From assembly GCF_002112505.1 (NCBI RefSeq), contig NZ_NEHW01000012.1, positions 62,001 through 126,000 of the forward strand: DNA of 64,000 nucleotides, given 5' to 3'. A model generated the notes under the pieces. The model did not search any database. It was not told the origin of the DNA and saw nothing but the letters and a program-made list of their open reading frames with translations. The position numbers were made by a program, and so were the translations under genes. The first letter of the stretch is position 1. Each line of letters opens with the position of its first letter. Below are positions 24,143-32,245 of the stretch, one piece after another. Source of the DNA: Pseudomonas sp. R28(2017). GTDB lineage: Bacteria; Pseudomonadota; Gammaproteobacteria; Pseudomonadales; Pseudomonadaceae.

Positions 24143-24169
24143 GAACTTTGTCGGCGCCAGCGATTCCAC
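24143..24169 (+). promoter_or_regulatory. Possible AlgU (sigma-22) type promoter
   Basis: GAACTT (24143-24148) is followed after 16 bp by TCCAC (24165-24169). The AlgU/RpoE consensus is GAACTT-N16/17-TCTGA, so the -35 is perfect and the -10 matches in the TC and A positions. It lies 36 bp before the permease-like gene start. Based on sequence only. Confidence 0.4.
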
Positions 24170-24204
24170 CGCATAGCGGATAGGCAGCACAGGAGATCGT
24201 CGGC

Positions 24205-24573
24205 ATGAAATTCGATCGCTTCTGTCAGTGGTTGGCCAACTGGGCCGGGCGACCGCTGGCGTTTGGCGTGGCCTTCCTGTTGATCCTGGCCTGGGGCATC
24301 ACCGGGCCGCTTTTCGACTTCAACGACACCTGGCAACTGGTGATCAATACCTCGACCACCATCATCACCTTCCTGATGGTGTTCCTGATCCAGAACACCC
24401 AGAACCGCGACAACGACGAGCTGCATATCAAGATCGACGAATTGCTGCGCACCACCCAGAAAGCGCACAAGGCGCTGCTCGATCTGGAGGACATGGCCCC
24501 GGCCGAGCTGCATGCCTTGCGCAAGCAGTACCAGCAGATGGCCGAGCGCAGCGACGAACAATCGAAGGAATGA
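24205..24573 (+). CDS. Low-affinity iron permease family membrane protein
   Basis: A 122-residue inner-membrane protein with two hydrophobic segments (PLAFGVAFLLILAWGITGPL; ITFLMVFLIQNTQNRDNDELH) and a coiled, charged C-terminal tail. The second segment with IQNTQNRD is the family signature of 'low affinity iron permease' proteins named after yeast Fet4. Transport of iron by bacterial members is not established. The ClpP-like gene starts 22 bp downstream, and a possible AlgU promoter precedes it. Confidence 0.82.
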   Translation: MKFDRFCQWLANWAGRPLAFGVAFLLILAWGITGPLFDFNDTWQLVINTSTTIITFLMVFLIQNTQNRDNDELHIKIDELLRTTQKAHKALLDLEDMAPAELHALRKQYQQMAERSDEQSKE

Positions 24574-24595
24574 CCTGCCAAGACCGGAGGCAAGC

Positions 24596-25147
24596 ATGGC
24601 CAGACATATCATCCACTTCACCGGGCCGATCAACTCATCCACCTGTGGCAACCTGATCAACACCTGCTCGCGCGCCCTGCAGCAGGGCGCTGACGTGCTG
24701 CAATTGAACATCGCCACCATGGGCGGCGAGTGCAGCTACGGCTTTACCCTGTACAACTTCCTGCGCAGCCTGCCGATCAGCGTGCACACCCACAACCTGG
24801 GCACTGTCGAGTCGATGGGCAATATCCTGTTCCTGGCGGGCGAGCACCGCACGGCGTGCAGCTACAGCAAGTTCCTGTTCCACCCGTTCCACTGGACGCT
24901 GCATGGCTCGGTGGACCATGCGCGCATGGCCGAATACGCCATGAGCCTGGATTATGACTTGCGCCTTTATGCACAGATCGTCGCCGAACGTACCGAAGGC
25001 AGCAGCGAAGTGCTGGACGTGCCGCGCTACCTGATGGCCTATCCACGGATCCTCGGGCCCAAGGAGGCGCTGGACAGCGGGATGATCCATGCCATCGACG
25101 AAATGCCGATCGAGGCCGAGGTCAACCAGTGGAGCGTGCATGCCTGA
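24596..25147 (+). CDS. ClpP-fold serine protease homologue (non-canonical)
   Basis: A 183-residue member of the ClpP/crotonase fold. The nucleophile motif is GTVESMGNILFLAG (Ser73) and the His motif is KFLFHPFHW (His96), equivalent to the Ser and His of ClpP; a candidate catalytic Asp (D141, EVLDVPRY) could not be placed with certainty. The helix and ring-contact sequences differ strongly from the housekeeping ClpP, and no Clp ATPase gene is adjacent. Strong GGAGG at 24586-24590. It is paired with an upstream membrane protein gene. It may be a stress-specific peptidase or a membrane-protein clipping enzyme. Confidence 0.8.
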   Translation: MARHIIHFTGPINSSTCGNLINTCSRALQQGADVLQLNIATMGGECSYGFTLYNFLRSLPISVHTHNLGTVESMGNILFLAGEHRTACSYSKFLFHPFHWTLHGSVDHARMAEYAMSLDYDLRLYAQIVAERTEGSSEVLDVPRYLMAYPRILGPKEALDSGMIHAIDEMPIEAEVNQWSVHA

Positions 25148-25160
25148 GCGCCGAACCCTT

Positions 25161-25244
25161 GTAGGAGCGGGCGTGCCCGCGAAGCAGGCGACGCGGTGCA
25201 TGGCACCGGCTTCGCCGGTGTTCGCGGGCACGCCCGCTCCCACA
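25161..25244. repeat. REP inverted pair (BIME-like)
   Basis: GTAGGAGCGGGCGTGCCCGC at 25161 and its inverted partner ending in CGCCCGCTCCCAC at 25243, with GACGCGGTGCATGGCACCGG and CTTCGCCGGTG between. The central part is identical to that of the pair at 13241-13325. It lies between the convergent ClpP-like and CheB/CheR fusion genes. Confidence 0.9.
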
Positions 25245-25288
25245 AGTACAGCGCACGGCTGGAAGCGGGTGATAATCCTGCAAGCGGC

Positions 25289-28200
25289 TCAGCAGGGCAC
25301 CGAGCCGCTGAGCGCTTCAATGGCCTCGACCAGCTCGTCGTAGCCCACCGGTTTGTTCAGATGGCGATCGAAGCCGGACTGGCGCGACTTGTGCTGGTCG
25401 GCGCTGGCGCCGTAGCCGGTAAGCGCAATGGCCGGCGTGTGACGCAGGTGGGCGAGGCCGCGCAGCGCCCTGATCAGCGCGTGGCCGTCCATGCCTGGCA
25501 TGCCGATGTCCGAGATGATCACGTCATACTGGCCGCTGGCTGCCGCTTCCAAGGCTTTCAGCGGGTCGCTGTAGGCCGCGACTTCGGCGCTCTCCATCTC
25601 CAGCAGCTGTTGCATCACCTCCAGGACTTCGGCCGAGTCGTCGACCAGCAATACCGTTGTGCCCTGCAACCGCCCCTCGCTCAAGGGCTCAGGGGCATCG
25701 TCGCGCAGTTGCGGGCCGGTGTCGCACAGTGGCAGGCGTACGGTAAAGGTGCAGCCCTTGCCAGGCCCTGCCGAGCTGGCCTGGACGCTGCCGCCATGGG
25801 CTTCGGCAAGCTGGCGCACCAGTGACAGGCCGATGCCGAGGCCTTCACGGCCGTGGCTGGCCGACTGTGGCGCCTGGCTGAACAGGTCGAAGATATGCTC
25901 CAGGTTGTCCTGGCTCAGGCCCACGCCCTGGTCGATCACCTGCAGCCGTGCCTGGGTATCGTCGTGGCTCAGCACCAGGCGAATGTCACCACCTGGCGGG
26001 CTGAACTTCAGCGCGTTGTTCAGCAGGTTCCAGACGATCTGCTCCAGCCGCGTCACGTCACCCTCGATCATCAGTGGCAGGTCGTCGGCGGGCAGTTCCA
26101 GGCGCACCGGGCAAGGGTGCTGCTCGCTCTGCAGCACCGCATGGATGCCCCGGACAATGGCGCCGAGGTCCAGCGGCTCGGTCTTGAGCTTGAGCTTGCC
26201 GGTGCGAATACGCGCCACATCGAGCAGGTCGTCGATGATCCGGGCCTGGCTGGACACGGCTTCGCAGATGGTGCCAACGGCCTTGCTGGCAGCGCCGATG
26301 CCCTTGACCGTGGGGAGCCGGCGGAGGATTTCGGCATTGAGCTGGATCAGGTTGAGCGGGTGCTTGAGTTCGTGGGACATCACCGCGAAGAACTCGTCCT
26401 TCATGTGGCTGGAGCTCTGCGATTCGGCCAGTTGCTTGCTCAGGCGCTCTTCACCGAGGCGCACGCGCTCTTCGGCGGCGTGGTTCTTGCTGATGTCGAT
26501 GAAGGTCAGCACGGTGCCGTCGATTTTCTGCTCGCTGGCGCGGTAGGGCAGCAGGCGCGCCAGGTACCAGTGGTTGTCCTGGGCTCCGATCTCCCGTTCG
26601 ATGATGGTTTCACCCTTGGCCACGGCGCGGGCGTCGTCGGCCAGCGCCGGGTAATCGAGGCGGTGGGTGATGTCCAGCAGCGAGCGGCCGGTATCCACCG
26701 GCAGCATGTTGAACAGGTCGGTGGCGCGCGGGGTGAACCAGCGAATGTGCAGGTTGCGGTCGACGAACACCGTGGCTATATCGGTCGAGGCGATCAGGTT
26801 GCTCAGGTAGTCGTTGACCTTGTCGGTCTCCTCGACCTTGTTCTTGAGCTCGTAGTTGACGGTGAGCAGCTCCTCGTTGATCGACTGCAGTTCTTCCTTG
26901 CTGGTTTCCAGTTCTTCACTGGCCGAGCGCAGTTCTTCGTTGATGGCCTGCATTTCTTCGTTGGAGGCGGTCAGTTCTTCGCTGGAAATTTCCGACTGCT
27001 CGATGGTTTCCTGCAATTGCAGGCGGGTACGCTGCAGTTCGCGCTCCAGGTTGTGCAGGACCATGCTGTCGGTCTGGCGGATGACCCCGGGCAGCGGCAG
27101 CGCCGGGTCGGGCGCGCGCACCTCGAACACCACCAGCAGGCACTCGCCGGTGCTGAGCTCATCCTTGAAGGGTTGCACGGTGATCTCCACCTGCTGGCGG
27201 TGTTCACCGTCGCCCAGGTCGACCGGCCGCGAGGTGACGGCCTCGGTGCCCTGGCGGGCCTGGAACAATGTGCTGCGCAAGGCCAGGCGCAGGCTCGGCA
27301 ATACCAGGTTGAGCAGGTTGCGGCTCGGCTCGCCAGCGGCCAGTTGCAAGTAACGCCCGACACCGTCGCTCATGTGCAGGATATTGCCGTCGCCGTCGAT
27401 GATCAGGCTCGGCGGCGTGCGCCGGGCCAGGGCCCGATGGTGCATTTCGGCATAAGACGGCTTGCGCCCGGGCTTGGCCTTGGCCTGCAGCTCCTGGGCC
27501 AGACTGGCTACGCTCACACCGGGCAGCTGCCGGCCGGAGCTGCGGCCGGCCGGGCTGACGTCACGGGCGCGGAAGATCCGGTTGCGCTTGTCCACCGGGA
27601 CGAACAGCTCGCCGGCCACATCGGCCGATTCGGACGTGCCCAGGAACAGGTAGCCGCCGCTGCGCAGGGCATAGTGGAACATCTGCAGGATGTCGTGCTG
27701 GATTTCGCGGTCCAGGTAGATCAGCAGGTTGCGGCAGACGATCAGGTCGATCTGCGAGAACGGCGGGTCGGACAGCAGGTTGTGGCGGGCGAACAGCACC
27801 TTCTCCCGGACCTCCTTGCGCACCCGGTAGTGCTGGTCTTCCTTGACGAAGAACTGGCGCAGCCGGGCAGGCGGCACGTCGGTGACGATCGCTTCGGGGT
27901 AGGAACCGGTGCGGGCGATGCCGATGGCGCGTTCGTCAAGGTCGGTGGCGAACACCTGGACCTTGCTTGTGCGTTGCTCCACGGCCAGTTGCTCACACAC
28001 CAGCATGGCCAGGCTGTAGGACTCTTCACCGGTGGAACAGCCGGCCGACCAGACGCGGATTTCGCGATTTTCTTCGCCTTCGCTGACCAGTTGCGGCAGC
28101 ACGTGGCGCTCCAGTGACTCGAACGCCTCTCGGTCGCGGAAGAAGTTGGTCACCCCGATCAGCATGTCGCCCAGCAAGGCGCTGGCTTCGCCGGTGTGTT

Positions 28201-29050
28201 GCTCCAGGTAGCGCAGGTAACCGCCAAGGTCGGTCTGCCCGGTCACGTGCAGGCGGCGCTCGATCCGTCGCAGCACGGTGGCGCGCTTGTAGTGCTGGAA
28301 GTCGTGGCCGGTCGCATTGCGCAGCTGCAGCAGGATTTCTTCGAGCAAGGGCTCCGCGGCCTGGGCATCGCCGGCGCGGGTACCCAGGGGTGGGGGCAGA
28401 GTATCGTCTTCGATGTGCGGCAGTTTCACCTGGCGCGCAGTACGCCACAGTTCCATCAGTTTCTGTGGCATCTCGGCAGCCGGCAGCACCAGGTCGACCA
28501 TGCCGGTCTCGATGGCGGCGCGGGGCATGCTGTCGTACTGGGCGTCGTCCGGGGTCTGCGCCAGGGCCACGCCGCCCTGTTCCTTGATCCGCGACAGGCC
28601 CACCGCGCCGTCGGCACCGGTGCCCGACAACACCACGCAGAAGGCGTGGTCCTTGTGCACGTCGGCCAGGTCACGGAAGAACAGGTCGATGGCCACGTGG
28701 TCGCCGCGTCGGCGGTTGGCCGGGGTGACGCGCAGGTAGCCGTCGTTGGTGGAGAGGCGGTTGGCCGGGGAAATCACGTAAACATGGTTGCGCTCGATCG
28801 GTACCGGTTCGGTGACCTGGCGCACCGGCATCGGCGTCGCTTCCTGGATGATGCGGTCGGCCACGCTCTGATGGTCGGGCGACAGGTGCAGCACCACCAC
28901 GAAGGCCATGCCGCAATCGCTGGGCATCTGCTGGAAGAACGTGCGGATGGCTTCCAGCCCGCCAGCCGAAGCGCCGATGCCGACCACAGGGAAGTCCAGG
29001 TGGCTGGGGCTCAGCGCGGGGTTGTGCGGCGATGCAGGTTGCTCAGTCAT
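25289..29050 (-). CDS. CheB-CheR-PAS-histidine kinase-receiver fusion protein
   Basis: A 1,253-residue single-chain signalling protein. The N-terminal CheB methylesterase domain has its catalytic residues in GIGASAGG (Ser28), VVLHLSPDH (His55) and SGTGADGAVG (Asp). A CheR methyltransferase domain follows (VWSAGCSTGEESYSLAML, FCR/VCRNLLIYLD region), then a long coiled coil rich in Glu and Ser (SSEELTASNEEMQAINEELR), a PAS domain, the histidine kinase H-box (VMSHELKHPLNLIQ), an ATPase (NALKFSPPGG, GLGIGLSLV) and a C-terminal receiver (LLVDDSAEV, DVIISDIGMPGMDG). No chemotaxis operon is nearby, so it likely serves another pathway. ATG at 29050 starts just before the CheB fold. Confidence 0.93.
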   Translation of the reverse strand: MTEQPASPHNPALSPSHLDFPVVGIGASAGGLEAIRTFFQQMPSDCGMAFVVVLHLSPDHQSVADRIIQEATPMPVRQVTEPVPIERNHVYVISPANRLSTNDGYLRVTPANRRRGDHVAIDLFFRDLADVHKDHAFCVVLSGTGADGAVGLSRIKEQGGVALAQTPDDAQYDSMPRAAIETGMVDLVLPAAEMPQKLMELWRTARQVKLPHIEDDTLPPPLGTRAGDAQAAEPLLEEILLQLRNATGHDFQHYKRATVLRRIERRLHVTGQTDLGGYLRYLEQHTGEASALLGDMLIGVTNFFRDREAFESLERHVLPQLVSEGEENREIRVWSAGCSTGEESYSLAMLVCEQLAVEQRTSKVQVFATDLDERAIGIARTGSYPEAIVTDVPPARLRQFFVKEDQHYRVRKEVREKVLFARHNLLSDPPFSQIDLIVCRNLLIYLDREIQHDILQMFHYALRSGGYLFLGTSESADVAGELFVPVDKRNRIFRARDVSPAGRSSGRQLPGVSVASLAQELQAKAKPGRKPSYAEMHHRALARRTPPSLIIDGDGNILHMSDGVGRYLQLAAGEPSRNLLNLVLPSLRLALRSTLFQARQGTEAVTSRPVDLGDGEHRQQVEITVQPFKDELSTGECLLVVFEVRAPDPALPLPGVIRQTDSMVLHNLERELQRTRLQLQETIEQSEISSEELTASNEEMQAINEELRSASEELETSKEELQSINEELLTVNYELKNKVEETDKVNDYLSNLIASTDIATVFVDRNLHIRWFTPRATDLFNMLPVDTGRSLLDITHRLDYPALADDARAVAKGETIIEREIGAQDNHWYLARLLPYRASEQKIDGTVLTFIDISKNHAAEERVRLGEERLSKQLAESQSSSHMKDEFFAVMSHELKHPLNLIQLNAEILRRLPTVKGIGAASKAVGTICEAVSSQARIIDDLLDVARIRTGKLKLKTEPLDLGAIVRGIHAVLQSEQHPCPVRLELPADDLPLMIEGDVTRLEQIVWNLLNNALKFSPPGGDIRLVLSHDDTQARLQVIDQGVGLSQDNLEHIFDLFSQAPQSASHGREGLGIGLSLVRQLAEAHGGSVQASSAGPGKGCTFTVRLPLCDTGPQLRDDAPEPLSEGRLQGTTVLLVDDSAEVLEVMQQLLEMESAEVAAYSDPLKALEAAASGQYDVIISDIGMPGMDGHALIRALRGLAHLRHTPAIALTGYGASADQHKSRQSGFDRHLNKPVGYDELVEAIEALSGSVPC

Positions 29051-29362
29051 GGAGAAGCCTTGTGCAGACCAGAAGGGTGGCCCTTCGAAGCATCGCCGGG
29101 CAGCTGAGCGAGCATTATAGGCCGCTCGTCGGCTCTGCTGCGAGGCATTGCAGCATGGGGGCCGCTTGCAGTTGTGACCATGGCCAGGCAGAAAAATTGC
29201 CTGTGGCAAAACCCAGTGCACAAGCATTTGTATCGATGGCCTTTCGCGCCACCGGTCAGCCGCACGTAATCCGATTGAGCAGACCCTCCCATCGCCTGTT
29301 CGGAACTAAGGCATGGCACCGTTTCATGCGCCCAACCCCTCCGCATCGCAAGGAGAAACGAC
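29051..29362. other. 312-bp divergent intergenic region
   Basis: Lies between the CheB/CheR fusion gene (minus) and the second KGG gene (plus) and must hold both promoters. The first 170 bp are an upstream extension of the fusion frame without coding character. I see no convincing operator, repeat or RNA structure here. Confidence 0.5.
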
Positions 29363-29578
29363 ATGGCTGATGATCAACAACGGACCGGACAACGTGGCGG
29401 CACCAAGGAAACCAACCCGGGCAACTTCGCCAATGACCGCGAACGGGCCTCCCGTGCCGGCCACAAAGGTGGCCAGGCCTCAGGCGGCAACTTCGCCAAC
29501 GACCGGCAACGGGCCTCGGAAGCCGGCCGCAAGGGTGGGCAGAACAGCCACGGCGGAGGCCGCCAGCATCAGCAGTAG
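29363..29578 (+). CDS. KGG-repeat stress-induced protein (second copy)
   Basis: A 71-residue, highly hydrophilic protein with two tandem units: GNFANDRERASRAGHKGGQA and GNFANDRQRASEAGRKGGQN. Each unit matches the single unit of the 55-residue paralogue at 7661-7828, so this copy is a duplicated-repeat form. AAGGAG precedes the ATG. Family function unknown; related proteins are stress-induced. The alcohol dehydrogenase gene follows after 67 bp and a GC-rich hairpin. Confidence 0.85.
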   Translation: MADDQQRTGQRGGTKETNPGNFANDRERASRAGHKGGQASGGNFANDRQRASEAGRKGGQNSHGGGRQHQQ

Positions 29579-29591
29579 CTGCGTTCGCTGA

Positions 29592-29616
29592 GGCCCGCCG
29601 GCGCGGCTGGCGGGCC
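29592..29616 (+). terminator. GC-rich hairpin between KGG and alcohol dehydrogenase genes
   Basis: GGCCCGCC (29592-29599) and GGCGGGCC (29609-29616) form an 8-bp stem with a 9-nt loop. No T-run follows, so it may stabilise the KGG mRNA or act as a weak or Rho-assisted terminator. Confidence 0.4.
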
Positions 29617-29645
29617 GCCTACCTGCTCGTCAAGGAGACCGAAGC

Positions 29646-30836
29646 ATGCGCGCATTGACCTACCACGGCGCGGGCGACGTTCGCGTCGACACCGTGCCAG
29701 ACCCGGACCTGCAGGATGACGACGATATCCTGTTGCGGGTGACCGCCACGGCCATCTGTGGCTCGGACCTGCACCTGTACCGCGGCAAGATCCCCATGGT
29801 CGAGGCTGGCGACATCCTCGGGCACGAATTCATGGGCATCGTCGAAGACGTCGGCAGCGCGGTCACGGCGGTGCGCCCGGGTGACCGGGTGGTGATCCCG
29901 TTCGTGATCGCCTGTGGTGGCTGCTTCTTCTGCCAGCACCAACTGTTCGCGGCCTGCGAAACCACCAACACCGGGCCAGGTGCACTCCTTAACAAGAAGC
30001 TCATCCCACCGGGGGCGGCCCTGTTCGGCTACAGCCACCTGTATGGCGGCATCGCCGGCGGGCAGGCCGACTTTGTGCGGGTGCCCAAGGGCAATGTCGG
30101 GCCGTTCAAGGTGCCAGGCAGCCTGACCGACGACAAGCTGTTGTTCCTGTCCGACATCCTGCCCACTGCCTGGCAGGCGGTGCTCAACGCCGAAGTCGGT
30201 CAGGGCTCTTCACTGGCCATCTATGGCGCCGGGCCGGTCGGGCTGCTGTCGGCGGCCTGCGCACGCATGCTGGGCGTCGAACAGATCTTCATGGTCGACG
30301 AACACGGCTATCGCCTGGACTTCGCTCACCAGGCCTATGGCGTGATCCCGATCGACTTCGCCCACGACGACGACCCGGCCGACAGCATCATCCGCCTGAC
30401 GCCCGGCATGCGCGGGGTGGACGCAGTGATCGATGCCGTAGGTTTCGAAGCCAAGGGCAGCGCCACCGAAACCGTGCTGACCGCGCTCAAGCTCGAGGGC
30501 AGCTGCGGCAAGGCCTTGCGCCAGTGCATCGCCGCCGTGCGCCGAGGGGGCGTGGTGAGCGTGCCCGGTGTGTATGCCGGCTTCGTTCACGGCTTCTTGT
30601 TCGGCGATGCCTTCGACAAGGGCCTGACCTTCCGCATGGGCCAGACCCACGTGCACCGTTACCTGCCTGAGCTGCTTGAGCATATCGAAGCAGGCCGGCT
30701 GAACCCTGAGGCGATCGTCACCCATCGTCTCGCACTGGAGGACGCGGTGCGCGGTTACGAACTGTTCGACGAACATCAGGAGCGCTGTCGCAAGGTCATC
30801 ATGGTCCCCGGGGCGGCAGCTGATCCCTCCCTTTGA
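29646..30836 (+). CDS. Zinc-dependent alcohol dehydrogenase (formaldehyde dehydrogenase-like)
   Basis: A 396-residue medium-chain dehydrogenase. Catalytic zinc residues lie in ATAICGSDLH (Cys) and GHEFMGIVEDVG (His-Glu). The structural zinc site is ACGGCFFCQHQLFAACE (four Cys). The Rossmann motif is AIYGAGPVGLLSA. The length and the insert between the nucleotide-binding and C-terminal parts resemble the glutathione-independent formaldehyde dehydrogenase subgroup. The substrate is not readable from sequence. It stands downstream of the KGG gene and may be part of a stress-response unit. Confidence 0.88.
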   Translation: MRALTYHGAGDVRVDTVPDPDLQDDDDILLRVTATAICGSDLHLYRGKIPMVEAGDILGHEFMGIVEDVGSAVTAVRPGDRVVIPFVIACGGCFFCQHQLFAACETTNTGPGALLNKKLIPPGAALFGYSHLYGGIAGGQADFVRVPKGNVGPFKVPGSLTDDKLLFLSDILPTAWQAVLNAEVGQGSSLAIYGAGPVGLLSAACARMLGVEQIFMVDEHGYRLDFAHQAYGVIPIDFAHDDDPADSIIRLTPGMRGVDAVIDAVGFEAKGSATETVLTALKLEGSCGKALRQCIAAVRRGGVVSVPGVYAGFVHGFLFGDAFDKGLTFRMGQTHVHRYLPELLEHIEAGRLNPEAIVTHRLALEDAVRGYELFDEHQERCRKVIMVPGAAADPSL

Positions 30837-30919
30837 ATTGTTCGACAATCTTTTTGAATCTTTCCCAGGCGCTGTCACTCAATGAGAGAGTCATCCATGG
30901 AGAAGAGGAGGGCCGCGTG

Positions 30920-31189
30920 ATGCCTAGTCCCCAGCTGTACATTATCGATTACCTGCTGCACGGCCAGCCCCACAGCTTCATTATCCGGCTCGAGAAGATC
31001 GATAATGCCGAAGCTTGGCATTGGGCAAGTTGTGATGCCGGGATCGGTATCATCCCGAAATTCGGGCGAGAGAAGATCCGCAAAGTCAGCCGGCCAATGG
31101 CTGAGCGCTACGGGATAACCGCCGTGAGCTGGCGGCTATCCGGCAGCAGGCCCAGTCAGGCAGTCAGTGATTCGAGTGTGACCAGCTGA
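30920..31189 (+). CDS. Small Pseudomonas-type protein (DUF6555-like)
   Basis: An 89-residue protein with the pattern YIIDYLLHGQPHSFIIR, then DNAEAWHWASCDAGIG and IPKFGREKI. I recall this as a Pseudomonas-restricted family of unknown function (DUF6555), assigned from memory. The ATG at 30920 has GAGGAGGG just upstream; an overlapping GTG at 30917 is possible. No signal peptide or membrane segment. Confidence 0.65.
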   Translation: MPSPQLYIIDYLLHGQPHSFIIRLEKIDNAEAWHWASCDAGIGIIPKFGREKIRKVSRPMAERYGITAVSWRLSGSRPSQAVSDSSVTS

Positions 31190-31193
31190 TCAG

Positions 31194-31364
31194 TCATGCA
31201 CCGGACTCGGGGTCGCTGGCAGGCACCCCGGGCCGGTTCTGTTCGTCATCGGTGAGGTTTGGATCGGCGTCCGGGTCATCTGCCCGATCATTGCCGTTGT
31301 CCGGGTCCAGTTCCGGCCAGTCATCCTGGGCGTTGCCGCCGCCCATGTGCAGTATCAGGTCCAT
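31194..31364 (-). CDS. Very small acidic hypothetical protein
   Basis: A 56-residue product beginning MDLILHMGGGNAQDDWPELD and rich in Asp, Asn and Pro (DDPDADPNLTDDEQN). The frame extends upstream to 31502, but the ATG at 31364 with GAGGGCG before it is the likely start, because the extension would cross the terminator at 31385-31410. Probably disordered. Function unknown; the coding call rests on the RBS and the compositional bias. Confidence 0.45.
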   Translation of the reverse strand: MDLILHMGGGNAQDDWPELDPDNGNDRADDPDADPNLTDDEQNRPGVPASDPESGA

Positions 31365-31384
31365 GATGGCGCCCTCGCTCGTTG

Positions 31385-31410
31385 AAAAAAGGCCCACCCA
31401 AGGGTGGGCC
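31385..31410 (-). terminator. Rho-independent terminator of the LuxR-type regulator gene
   Basis: Perfect 9-bp stem GGCCCACCC / GGGTGGGCC (31391-31399 with 31402-31410) and a run of six A (31385-31390), read as U on the minus strand. It lies 105 bp downstream of the response regulator stop. Confidence 0.85.
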
Positions 31411-31514
31411 AGGCACAGGAGTGAGGGGCGATGCCATTGACCACCCCTCATGAAGTGAGAGTGCGGTCGCCCCGGCATGATCAGTCGCAACCCCGTCGGC
31501 ACCGACCGACGGTA

Positions 31515-32129
31515 TCAGGTGCCGCTGTACTTCACCGCCGCCGCCGTGCGCGAGGTGACATTGAGGGACTTGAGCAACGACGACACGTGGATGCGCACGG
31601 TGAACGGCGAGATGTCCAGTGCGCGGGCGATCTCCTTGTTGGTCTTGCCTTGGGCGATCAGGCGCAGCACCTCGTGCTGGCGGTGGGTGAGCTGTTCCAG
31701 TTCGCTGGCACTGCCCAGGCTCGGTAACAACCCTGAAGGGCTGTACCTGACCAGCACTTCGCCGTCACGGATGGCCAGGATCGCTGCACCGAGCTCGTCG
31801 GGGGCGACGCTCTTGCCGATGAAACCATCCACGCCACTGGCCATGACCTGTTCGATCAGCGCCGGGTCGTCGACCATCGACACGATGATCAGGGTGGTAC
31901 GGCGCAGGAGCTGGCGCACTTCGGCCAGCCGTTCGAGGCAATCGAGCCCCGGGAAGCGCAGATCGAGAATCAGCGTGTCCGGCACCTCACCCTGGCGGGC
32001 CACCGACAGCACCTGCTGCAGGTCGCCGGCTTCTTCGAGCTGCGCCTGTGGCAATACCCGCTGCACGGTACGGACCATGGCTTCCCTGAACAGCGGATGG
32101 TCGTCCGCCACGATGATGCGGCACGTCAC
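31515..32129 (-). CDS. LuxR-type response regulator (NarL family)
   Basis: A 204-residue regulator. The receiver domain has the acidic pair in IIVADDHPLFREA, the phosphorylated Asp in TLILDLRFPGL, and the Lys switch in FIGKSV. The C-terminal LuxR helix-turn-helix is LTHRQHEVLRLIAQGKTNKE followed by IARALDISPFTVRIHV. The GTG at 32129 (VTCRIIVADD) with GGGAG upstream is the likely start; an ATG at 32168 would add 13 residues. It is divergent from the hybrid kinase gene across 116 bp, its probable partner. Confidence 0.85.
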   Translation of the reverse strand: MTCRIIVADDHPLFREAMVRTVQRVLPQAQLEEAGDLQQVLSVARQGEVPDTLILDLRFPGLDCLERLAEVRQLLRRTTLIIVSMVDDPALIEQVMASGVDGFIGKSVAPDELGAAILAIRDGEVLVRYSPSGLLPSLGSASELEQLTHRQHEVLRLIAQGKTNKEIARALDISPFTVRIHVSSLLKSLNVTSRTAAAVKYSGT

Positions 32130-32245
32130 GTCCTGACACTCCCTGTGAGCGACGGTTTTCCCGACCATGCTAACTTAGCAGGCGACCACGGCGAATGCTG
32201 CGCCAAGAGGGCGTTTATGCGACCCCGTGCACAAGGACGTCGACC

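Noticed and set aside
25853..28117. A 754-codon plus-strand frame opposite the CheB/CheR fusion
   Set aside because: Composition and lack of motifs mark it as the antisense image of the fusion gene.
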